Assembly: GCF_002003465.1 (NCBI RefSeq)
Contig: NZ_BDDQ01000010.1
Coordinates: 1-45,118 of the forward strand
DNA from: Caenibacillus caldisaponilyticus
GTDB taxonomy: Bacteria > Bacillota > Bacilli > Bacillales > Sporolactobacillaceae
Length of the DNA: 45,118 nt
Direction of reading: 5' to 3'
Both the position numbers and the translations under genes were made by a program. Under the pieces are notes generated by a model, which ran no database searches, had not been told where the DNA came from, and was given only the letters and a program-made list of their open reading frames with translations. Shown one piece after another: positions 18,120 through 25,255 of this stretch (position 1 is its first letter; every line of letters begins with the position of its first letter).

Positions 18120-19158
18120 ATGAAAGCGGTCACCTATTTAGGACAAGGAAAAAAAGAAGTCACGGAAAAGCCGAAACCCAAAATTGAAAAAGAAACGGAT
18201 GCCATCGTCAAAATAACGAAAACAACCATTTGCGGAACGGACCTACATATCTCTCCGGAGACGTCCCGACGGTCGAAGAAGGGCGAATTTTGGGGCATGA
18301 AGCGTCGGCATCGTGGAAGAAGTCGGCTCGAGCGTCAGCAACTTCAAGGTCGGAGACCGCGTGCTGATTTCGTGCATCACTTCATGCGGAAGATGCGAAA
18401 ATTGCAAAAAAGGCTTGTATGCGCATTGCGTGGACGGAGGCTGGATATTGGGCCACTTGATCGACGGAACCCAAACGGAGTACGTCCGAATCCCTTATGC
18501 AGACAACAGCCTTTACCGCATCCCGGACGGCGTTGATGAAGAAGCGCTCGTCATGCTGAGCGACATTCTGCCCACCGGTTTTGAAATCGGGGCGTTAAAT
18601 GGAAAAGTCCAGCCCGGAGACACGGTCGCCATCGTCGGCGCCGGTCCGGTCGGTTTGGCCGCTTTATTAACCACCCAATTTTATTCACCCGCAGAAATCA
18701 TTATGGTTGACTTGGACGACAATCGTTTAGAAGCGGCGAAGAACTTCGGCGCCACGCAAACGGTCAACAGTTCCGACGGCAAGGCGATTGAAAAAATCAT
18801 GGAATTGACCGGCGGAAAAGGCGTGGACGTCGCGATGGAAGCGGTCGGCATCCCGCCCACCTTTGATATTTGCCAAGAAATTTTAAAACCGGGCGGCCGC
18901 TTGGCCAACATCGGGGTTCACGGCAAAAGCGTCGACCTTCATATTGAAAAGTTATGGACGCATAACATCACTTTGACGACCGGCCTCGTCAACACGACTT
19001 CCACGCCGATGTTAATCAAAACGGTTCAATCGAAAAAATTGCAGCCGGAAAAACTCATTACGCACCGCTTCCACTTTGCGGACATCATGAAAGCTTACGA
19101 TGTCTTTGCGCACGCCTCCAAAGAAAAAGCGCTCAAAGTCATCATTTCTCTCGATTAG
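18120..19158 (+). pseudogene. Zinc-dependent alcohol dehydrogenase (MDR family), two frameshifts
   Basis: The N-terminus MKAVTYLGQGKKEV through TTICGTDLHI (catalytic zinc cysteine) is in one frame. The continuation from EEVGSSVSNFKVGDRVLIS, including structural zinc cysteines CGRCENCKKGLYAHC and the NAD motif GAGPVGLAA, is in another. The about 55 bases between, read in the third frame, give LSGDVPTVEEGRILGHE, exactly the expected family text. Two single-base deletions therefore explain the break, one near 18250 (CC read as C) and one near 18303 (GG read as G). Corrected, the protein is about 346 residues and intact. The start ATG at 18120 follows GGAGGG with seven-base spacing. The substrate is uncertain (alcohol or related). 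Confidence 0.85.
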
Positions 19159-19244
19159 CGTTTTCCGACAACGGAACAGCCCGCGCGGAGCGGCCATTGA
19201 GAAGCTCCGTGCCATCGCGTTTTCTCTGGCCCGTACCCTATCGC

Positions 19245-19280
19245 CCCGTATCATCGGCTTTTGGATGATACGGGTTTTTT
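19245..19280 (+). terminator. Terminator after the alcohol dehydrogenase
   Basis: CCCGTATCATC pairs perfectly with GATGATACGGG around an eight-base loop, followed by six T. It lies about 85 bases after the dehydrogenase stop. Confidence 0.9.
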
Positions 19281-19499
19281 CTGTGATATGGATGCTGGGT
19301 CGCAAGTCACGCTGTGCCCCTCGGAACAACGCCTTTCTCCTCTTCTCTGTGCGTTCTTCGCGGTTAAAAAGCGCGAATGCATCGTGTGATGGCCCAGGCG
19401 CCACGACGCCGGCCCATTCCCGTGAAGCCAACAGTTATAGGAATCCGGACGCGCCTCCCGCCTCGTAATCAAATGTAGAATATTATCGAATTTTCATAC

Positions 19500-19528
19500 T
19501 TGAATATCAATAATCGCCCATTTAAAAT
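19500..19528 (+). promoter_or_regulatory. Sigma-A-like promoter of malate synthase
   Basis: TTGAAT (19500-19505) and TAAAAT (19523-19528) are 17 bases apart, about 60 bases upstream of the malate synthase start. The stretch 19281-19499 before it contains no gene. Confidence 0.5.
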
Positions 19529-19588
19529 TTAACCTAGGAAAGTCATGTGCTTTGTTTTAATCATCAACTCATGAAAAGGGTGGTTGAA

Positions 19589-21196
19589 ATGGCTGCAACG
19601 GTCTTGACTTTGCCGGACGGCGTGGAAATCTACGGGGACATCCAACCGGATTATTCGGACATCTTGACCAAGGACGCGTTGGAATTCGTGAAAAAACTGC
19701 ATGTCCGATTCGACGACCGCCGAATCGAACTCTTAGAAGCCCGCCAGAAACGGCAAGCGGAGATCAATCAAGGCAAATTACCGGATTTTCTGGCGGAGAC
19801 GGCGCACATTCGCAACGGTACGTGGACGATTGCCCCGTTGCCCAAGGACTTGCAAGATCGGCGCGTGGAAATCACGGGACCGGTCGACCGGAAGATGATC
19901 ATCAACGCGCTCAATTCCGGGGCCAAAGTGTTTATGGCCGATTTTGAAGACGCCAATTCGCCCACGTGGAAAAACAACATCCAAGGCCAAATCAACCTGC
20001 GCGACGCCGTGAACCGGACGATCACATACCAAAATCCGGCCAACGGCAAAACCTACCGGTTAAACGATCAAGTCGCGACCCTCTTCGTCCGCCCGCGCGG
20101 TTGGCATCTGGTGGAAAAGCACGTGCGGATCCACGGCCGGCCGATCTCGGGCAGCCTGTTCGACTTCGGACTGTATTTTTTCCACAACGCCAAAACCTTG
20201 ATCGAAAACGGATCGGGGCCGTATTTTTACTTGCCGAAGATGGAAAGCCATCTTGAAGCCCGGCTTTGGAACGATGTCTTCGTGTTCGCGGAAGAAGAGC
20301 TCGGCATTCCGCGCGGGACGATCAAAGCCACGGTGTTGATCGAAACGATCCTCGCCGCGTTTGAAATGGATGAAATCCTTTATGAACTTCGCGAGCATTC
20401 CGCCGGACTGAACTGCGGGCGATGGGATTATATTTTCAACTTTATTAAGCGCTTTCGCGAACGCCCGGACGTCATTTTTCCCGACCGCGCCCAGGTGACG
20501 ATGACGGTGCCGTTCATGCGCGCCTATACCCTGCTGACGATCCAGACTTGCCACAAGCGGAACGCCCCGGCGATCGGCGGGATGGCCGCCAACATTCCCG
20601 TGAAAAACGATCCGGCGGCGAATGAGGCGGCATTCGAAAAGGTGCGCGAAGATAAAAAACGCGAAGCCATAGACGGCCATGACGGCACATGGGTGGCGCA
20701 TCCGGGGCTCGTTCCGGTCGCGCTGGAGCAATTCGACCGCTACATGCCTGAACCCAATCAAATCCACAAAAAACGGGAGGACGTCCGCGTCACGGCCGCC
20801 GATTTGCTCGCCATGCCCGAAGGTGAGATTACCGAAGCGGGCTTGCGCACCAACATCAGCGTCGGCATCCAATACATTGCTTCATGGTTGCGCGGCAGCG
20901 GCGCCGCCCCGATTAACCATTTAATGGAGGACGCCGCCACGGCCGAAATTTCGCGCGCCCAAGTATGGCAATGGATTCGACATCCCAAAGGCGTCCTGAA
21001 TGACGGGCGCAAAGTGACGCTGGCGCTGTATGAAGAACTGTTGGCGGAGGAGCTGCAAAAAATCAAACAGTCGGTCGGTGACGAAGCCTTTTCCGCCGGC
21101 AAATACGAAGAAGCCGCAAAGCTGTTCGACCAACTGACGAAAAACGATGATTTTGAAGAATTTCTCACGATTCCCGGTTACGAGCTTTTGGAATGA
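19589..21196 (+). CDS. aceB: Malate synthase A
   Basis: A 535-residue malate synthase of the A type, which condenses glyoxylate and acetyl-CoA to malate. The signature [19 protein letters not shown] (about residues 265-283) is present, as are [13 protein letters not shown], the arginine-bearing [11 protein letters not shown] and the C-terminal [12 protein letters not shown] with catalytic acidic residues. The ATG at 19589 is preferred because AAAGGGTGG precedes it with good spacing; upstream in-frame starts lack a ribosome site. No isocitrate lyase is adjacent, so glyoxylate may come from glycolate oxidation by the glcEFD genes about 5 kb upstream rather than from a linked glyoxylate shunt. 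It has its own promoter and terminator. Confidence 0.93.
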   Translation: MAATVLTLPDGVEIYGDIQPDYSDILTKDALEFVKKLHVRFDDRRIELLEARQKRQAEINQGKLPDFLAETAHIRNGTWTIAPLPKDLQDRRVEITGPVDRKMIINALNSGAKVFMADFEDANSPTWKNNIQGQINLRDAVNRTITYQNPANGKTYRLNDQVATLFVRPRGWHLVEKHVRIHGRPISGSLFDFGLYFFHNAKTLIENGSGPYFYLPKMESHLEARLWNDVFVFAEEELGIPRGTIKATVLIETILAAFEMDEILYELREHSAGLNCGRWDYIFNFIKRFRERPDVIFPDRAQVTMTVPFMRAYTLLTIQTCHKRNAPAIGGMAANIPVKNDPAANEAAFEKVREDKKREAIDGHDGTWVAHPGLVPVALEQFDRYMPEPNQIHKKREDVRVTAADLLAMPEGEITEAGLRTNISVGIQYIASWLRGSGAAPINHLMEDAATAEISRAQVWQWIRHPKGVLNDGRKVTLALYEELLAEELQKIKQSVGDEAFSAGKYEEAAKLFDQLTKNDDFEEFLTIPGYELLE

Positions 21197-21320
21197 GATT
21201 TTCTGGGGATTTGGTTTCATAGATGTCCGAAAGTGGGCTATGGCGCGTGTGGCAACGAGGACCGGGATGGACGCATAGTCTATGACAGAAGCGAGAGAAA
21301 TGCCCGAACTGCAATTTGTA

Positions 21321-21375
21321 AGCGTTTGCCTTTGGAGTCCGTTCCATGAAATGCAGGCAAACGATTCTTTTTTTC
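21321..21375 (+). terminator. Terminator after malate synthase
   Basis: CGTTTGCCT (21323-21331) pairs with AGGCAAACG (21355-21363), followed by ATTCTTTTTTT. The loop is large at 23 bases. The left arm also resembles a CcpA cre site (TGTAAGCGTTTGCC), but the position downstream of the gene makes that reading unlikely. Confidence 0.65.
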
Positions 21376-21386
21376 CGCATATGTGA

Positions 21387-21499
21387 TATAATGAAGGACG
21401 TCGGATTAAACCGCATAGGCGATGGAGTTCGCCGTAACCGCCTTTAAGGCTAATGACTCCTACCAGTTGTTGATCGCTGGTAGGAGTCTATTTATTTTT
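21387..21499 (+). ncRNA. Fluoride riboswitch (crcB motif) with promoter and intrinsic terminator
   Basis: The aptamer at 21417-21464 has the hallmark segments of the crcB motif: GGCGATGGAGTTCGCC, then AACCGCC, then a TAAGGCTAATGACTCCTACC-like 3' part. A TATAAT at 21387-21392 can serve as the -10. The aptamer 3' strand (GACTCCTACCAG, 21455-21466) can pair fully with CTGGTAGGAGTC (21477-21488), followed by TATTTATTTTT, so this is an intrinsic terminator that competes with the aptamer. Fluoride binding would let transcription continue into the two crcB genes. Recognition rests on the conserved core and on the genes it controls. Confidence 0.95.
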
Positions 21500-21529
21500 G
21501 GGAACTCTATTCATGTGAGGTGAAGGCGT

Positions 21530-21928
21530 TTGATTTATTTTGGCATCGGGCTGGGCGGAATCATCGGTGCCCTCCTGCGCTATGGGTTGAGTTTGGCCAT
21601 TCCCGCTGTTTCGGTGGCCCATTTTCCGTTGGCGACCTGGATCACCAACATGATGGGCTGTTGTGCATTAGGATGGCTATCCGCCCGAATTATTCACAAT
21701 GCGCAAATCCCCCTATGGATCCGAACCGGTTTAGGAACCGGCGTGATCGGCTCATTTACCACTTTCTCCACTTTCAGCGTGGAGGTCGTTCGCCTGCTTC
21801 ATGCCGATCTCTGGATGCCGGCCCTTTTTTACCTTCTGGCAAGCGCCTGGGGAGGATGGCTATCTGCCTGGCTCGGATGGCGAATGGGTGCCCTGCAAAA
21901 AGAGAAAAAGGCGGTGGAAACAACATGA
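21530..21928 (+). CDS. crcB: Fluoride exporter CrcB/FluC, first copy
   Basis: A 132-residue four-helix membrane protein of the Fluc family. Key features are GGIIGALLRYG near the N-terminus, WITNMMGCCALGW with the pore asparagine, and GTGVIGSFTTFSTFSVEV with the phenylalanine box of the fluoride pore. The family forms dimers in opposed orientation. A TTG start at 21530 follows GAGGTGAAGG. The stop overlaps the next crcB by four bases (ATGA). In many Bacillota two crcB copies form a heterodimeric channel, and the tandem pair here fits that. Expression would be gated by the fluoride riboswitch just upstream. Confidence 0.92.
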   Translation: MIYFGIGLGGIIGALLRYGLSLAIPAVSVAHFPLATWITNMMGCCALGWLSARIIHNAQIPLWIRTGLGTGVIGSFTTFSTFSVEVVRLLHADLWMPALFYLLASAWGGWLSAWLGWRMGALQKEKKAVETT

Positions 21929-22290
21929 TAGCGGTTTTGCTTGTCGGAGCCGGCGGTTTTTTGGGCGCCATTTGCCGCTACATCGTCAGCCAACGGCTCT
22001 CCAGGATTTATGGCCGCTTTCCATTCGGGACTTTGACGGTCAATCTCTTGGGCTCTTTTCTTTTGGGATGGATGATCGGCGGTGAATGGCCCGAGTCCCG
22101 GTTACTCCTATGGGGAACGGGATTTATGGGGGCGTTCACCACGTTTTCGACTTTTAAATTGGAAAGTGTAAACATGTGGACAAACAAAGCGTATGGCAAG
22201 ATGGGTTTATATTTGGGAATGAGTTACACAGCGGGGATTTTATTGGCTTTTGCCGGGTACTCTCTCGCGAAGATCGCGACAATGAGGTGA
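21925..22290 (+). CDS. crcB: Fluoride exporter CrcB/FluC, second copy
   Basis: A 121-residue Fluc-family protein with GAGGFLGAICRYIVS, GTLTVNLLGSFLLGW (pore asparagine) and GTGFMGAFTTFSTFKLESV (phenylalanine box). It starts with ATG in a four-base overlap with the first copy, with a GGCGGTGG ribosome site inside the upstream gene. Translational coupling suggests that the two subunits are made together and may pair as a heterodimer that exports fluoride. The DUF190 gene follows after four bases. Confidence 0.92.
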   Translation: MIAVLLVGAGGFLGAICRYIVSQRLSRIYGRFPFGTLTVNLLGSFLLGWMIGGEWPESRLLLWGTGFMGAFTTFSTFKLESVNMWTNKAYGKMGLYLGMSYTAGILLAFAGYSLAKIATMR

Positions 22291-22294
22291 AATC

Positions 22295-22945
22295 ATGGCG
22301 GAACTTTTAAGGATTGTCTTGGGGGAGTTTCAAGGGCGAAAACATAGCTGGGAACTCTTGTACCACTCGATTTTAAAAGAATTGTGGAGCCAGGGCCTTG
22401 AGGGCGCTACGGTGTTGCGTTCCTATGAAGGCCTTGGTGAAAAGGATGATTTTCGGGCGTTTATCGTGGAGGACACCCCATTTAACAATCTGCCGATCAT
22501 CATCGAGGCCGTCGATGAAGCCTCACGAATTCAGGCGGTCACTCCGCGGCTTCGCTCGCAAATTCCCCACGGAATGATTCTTTCATTTCCGGTGATCCGG
22601 TTATTTAAGGAGGAATTCCCCTTGGATTTGTCCAACACCTTTATGATGAAAATTTTTATTAAAGAAAATTCCAGCTGATTCAAAACGCCGCTTTATGAGG
22701 AAATCCTGCAATTGCTGCAGCGGCATCACCTGATTTGGTCGACAGTGACCAGAGGAATCGAAGGATTTGGAAAAGATCACGTGATTCATAAGGAATCCGT
22801 TTTTTCACTTTCCTCCCAAGTTCCCATTGTTATTGAATCGGTGGGAAACGCTGAGACCGTCCAACAATTGATTCCGGAACTCAAAAAACGGATCCATGAA
22901 GGCCTTGTAATTACCTATCCCGTGCAGGTCGCCGCAGACCGGTAA
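22295..22945 (+). pseudogene. Tandem DUF190 protein interrupted by one in-frame TGA
   Basis: The frame encodes two DUF190 domains in a row. The first (residues 1-105) includes LEGATVLRSYEGLGEKDDF and IIIEAVDEASRI. The second includes PLYEEILQLLQRHHL, TVTRGIEGFG and VIESVGNAETVQQL. A single TGA at 22676-22678 separates KIFIKENSS from FKTPLYEEIL in the same frame. DUF190 proteins often have Arg at this spot (GESDRYKG-PLYE), so CGA to TGA is the simplest explanation. Undisturbed it would be 216 residues. DUF190 is often found next to crcB; its function is not established. It lies four bases after crcB and belongs to the fluoride operon. If translated as seen, a 127-residue single-domain protein results. 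Confidence 0.8.
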
Positions 22946-23285
22946 GCACTTTTAATCCGCAGCATGGCCGCTTCCCATTCTATGAAGGAAGGATTTGCAA
23001 GATTCAAACGGTAACGATTAGCGAGCACGGCCTTTAAGGGAAACTCCTTCCACGCAGCGTTTAGCTTTGAGATGCATCATTTTGTCTTCCAATCAGATTC
23101 GGAAGCGGCAGCGGATGTTTGATGAGCGAACCTTTTTTTGCCGACTGGTTTCTCGACATTTTTGGCCTTTGCCAAGGAGCTACGGCAGCTGCCCCGAAAA
23201 AGCGTGAAGCCCTACACAGCCAAGAAGACCTGTTGATAATGGAAAGAAGCGGATTCCCCCTCGGGATGGATCTTCATCTCAAAAT
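22946..23285. other. Intergenic stretch after the fluoride operon
   Basis: About 340 bases. A frame of 98 codons (23119-23415, plus) has no family resemblance and runs through the downstream terminator and into the opposite gene, so it is not counted. Nothing else was seen. Confidence 0.4.
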
Positions 23286-23319
23286 CAGAAAGCTTCCGGA
23301 ATGGACCGGAAGCTTTCTG
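23286..23319 (-). terminator. Terminator of the VOC gene, probably bidirectional
   Basis: CAGAAAGCTTCCGG and CCGGAAGCTTTCTG are perfect inverted copies around six bases. On the minus strand ATTTTG follows; on the plus strand TTTCTTAG follows. It lies directly at the end of the VOC gene. Confidence 0.8.
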
Positions 23320-23323
23320 TTTC

Positions 23324-23713
23324 TTAGTTTTCGGTGGAAATCTGCCAGCGGATGCCGAACGGGTCGACGACACGTCCGAAACTCGTCCCCCAAAACATGC
23401 GTTCAAACGGCATGAGCACCTTGCCGCCTTGGGCCAGTCCTTCGAAGGCTTGACGCGCTTCTTCTTCCGACTCGTAAACGAGCGTCAAATCGATCGCGTT
23501 GCCTTGCCTGACGGGCGATGAATCCGCCATGAAAATTTGCAAATCGCCGACCTTCAGGACGAGGTGCATCACCTTGTCTTTATCTTCCTCCGGCGCGTTC
23601 GGCATCTCCGCAAAAGTTTTTACGTCGACGATCTCGCCGCCGAGCGCCTTCGCATAGAAATCGGCTTGTTTTCTGGCATCCTCGCTGAAAATGTACGGAT
23701 GCAAAGTAGGCAT
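23324..23713 (-). CDS. VOC-superfamily protein, PhnB-like
   Basis: A 129-residue single vicinal-oxygen-chelate fold protein. The start MPTLHPYIFSEDARKQADFY and the end GRVVDPFGIRWQI fit the PhnB/YjdN-like branch (often labelled glyoxalase or 3-demethylubiquinone methyltransferase-like). FWGTSFGRVVDPFG is the usual C-terminal beta strand. These proteins bind a metal or small ligand; the biochemical activity of this branch is mostly unknown. The ATG follows GGAAAGGAG with eight-base spacing. It is a single-gene unit. Confidence 0.8.
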   Translation of the reverse strand: MPTLHPYIFSEDARKQADFYAKALGGEIVDVKTFAEMPNAPEEDKDKVMHLVLKVGDLQIFMADSSPVRQGNAIDLTLVYESEEEARQAFEGLAQGGKVLMPFERMFWGTSFGRVVDPFGIRWQISTEN

Positions 23714-24221
23714 TTTGAATGACTCCTTTCCAAAGGGGGTAAGGGGACGCCGATCATCGGCTTCAAATCCCCGACATGTGACTTTCTTAATATTAGGATC
23801 CCATCATCCGCTTGCATGGATTCCTCCATCCATGCCGATTGAAATGGCCGACAAATCAATTTAAATATAGCAAAAACATCCGGCCTGCGCTCCCTTTCGT
23901 TTGCCCCCGAAAAAAAATGTTGACCGTTTGGCTGGCCACACCACTTAAAGGTTGAAACATCGCACATCCGGTAGTTTCGCCTGCCGTCCGTGCCCGTGGA
24001 CATGAGGCAAGGCATTCGGCCACATCATCCCATGCGACAATATTAAACACAACCTCTCTTTCATCTCCCGCCGCGTCTATCAAACTTTTACCCTTCATTC
24101 TTTTTATCAAGTTAATCCTATTAATGTTTTATGGTAAATTGTAGACATAAAATCTTTAGTTGTTTTGGCCACTCTAAACGCTGTTCCTAGGTAAAATAGA
24201 AACATCAAGGAGCGCACAGAA
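23714..24221. other. Intergenic stretch between divergent genes
   Basis: About 500 bases. An 84-codon minus frame (23856-24110) exists but has a weak ribosome site, a TTG start and no family resemblance, so it is not counted as a gene. No terminator or repeat was seen. Confidence 0.4.
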
Positions 24222-25016
24222 ATGAAATTTGTTTTTGATTTAGACGGAACGATTTGCTTCAATGGCGAACCGGTTTCGGAAAAGATCCTCACATGCTTCG
24301 ATGAATTGAAACGGCAAGGCCACGAAATCGTGTTTGCTTCGGCAAGACCGATCCGGGATATGATGCCCGTTCTCCCGCAACGCTACCATTCTTCCACGTT
24401 AATCGGCGGAAACGGAGCATTGATATATAAAGAAGGGAGCTTGGTTTATTCACAACCGTTTACGGAGGCGCAGGTGCAGAAAATTTTAGGTTTAATCGAG
24501 GAACATCAGGCCACTTATTTAATAGACAGCGAATGGGATTATGCTTATACCGGTCCGGAAGATCATCCGATCTTAAGAAACCTTGATACCCATCATTTGG
24601 CCAACGCGGTACCGATGGCTTCCCTATCTTCTGTTGTAAAAGTGCTCATTTTGACGGCCATTGAAAAGGAAGAGCTTGAAAGAAAGCTCAGCGTTCCGGA
24701 TATCGTTATTCATAGGCATAAAAACGAGGAAACCCTTGACTTAAGCCCGAAGAACATTGATAAATGGAACGCCCTTAAAGTATTGGGGTTCGATAAAGGG
24801 TCATATGTCGCTTTCGGAAATGATGCCAACGACATATCGATGTTCAAACATGCCGGCTACTCAATTATGATCGGTCATCATGAATCGCTAGCACCATTCG
24901 CCAAAGAAAGCATTCCTTTAAACGACGACGTCGAAATAAACATCATAAACCGACTAAGGGAAATCGCCCGCAGCGGTGAAAGGTATTCCGACTTGTGGAG
25001 TCCAGAACGAGCTTAA
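24222..25016 (+). CDS. HAD-superfamily phosphatase, Cof/SPP-like
   Basis: A 264-residue haloacid dehalogenase hydrolase. Motif I is FDLDGTI (nucleophile Asp at about residue 6), motif II FASARP (about 38-43), and motif IV FGNDANDISMF (about 199-209), with a conserved Lys (about 187) as motif III. The cap insertion between motifs II and III is of the C2 type as in Cof proteins. It probably dephosphorylates a sugar phosphate or flavin-type metabolite; the substrate cannot be named. The ATG follows AAGGAG with good spacing. It is transcribed alone. Confidence 0.85.
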   Translation: MKFVFDLDGTICFNGEPVSEKILTCFDELKRQGHEIVFASARPIRDMMPVLPQRYHSSTLIGGNGALIYKEGSLVYSQPFTEAQVQKILGLIEEHQATYLIDSEWDYAYTGPEDHPILRNLDTHHLANAVPMASLSSVVKVLILTAIEKEELERKLSVPDIVIHRHKNEETLDLSPKNIDKWNALKVLGFDKGSYVAFGNDANDISMFKHAGYSIMIGHHESLAPFAKESIPLNDDVEINIINRLREIARSGERYSDLWSPERA

Positions 25017-25255
25017 ATCGCCCGTCCTCTGTCTGAAAGGCCGGTTGTCAGATTTTTAGAGGCTGGGTTTGGGCGTACGATAAACAATTATTAATTATCT
25101 ATAATGCTATTTTTTGCTTAAATCAGCCATGTAATCTAGCACTCTTCAATGATATGGGATACAATCTTCATGGAAATTTCGTGCAACACATAAAATAATT
25201 TCTTATTCACTAAAGTGATAGATTGACGAAACCATCATTTTAGGAGGATTTGAAG

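Noticed and set aside
18313-19158. A separate 281-residue dehydrogenase starting at an internal ATG
   Set aside because: It would lack the catalytic zinc cysteine region; the upstream frame clearly belongs to the same gene.
21317-21330. A cre-like sequence (TGTAAGCGTTTGCC) after malate synthase
   Set aside because: It forms the left arm of a terminator hairpin, lies downstream of the gene, and lacks the final A of the consensus.
23119-23415. A 98-codon plus frame before the VOC gene
   Set aside because: It runs through a strong terminator and into the opposite-strand VOC gene.
23856-24110. An 84-codon minus frame between the VOC and HAD genes
   Set aside because: Weak ribosome site, TTG start, no family resemblance.
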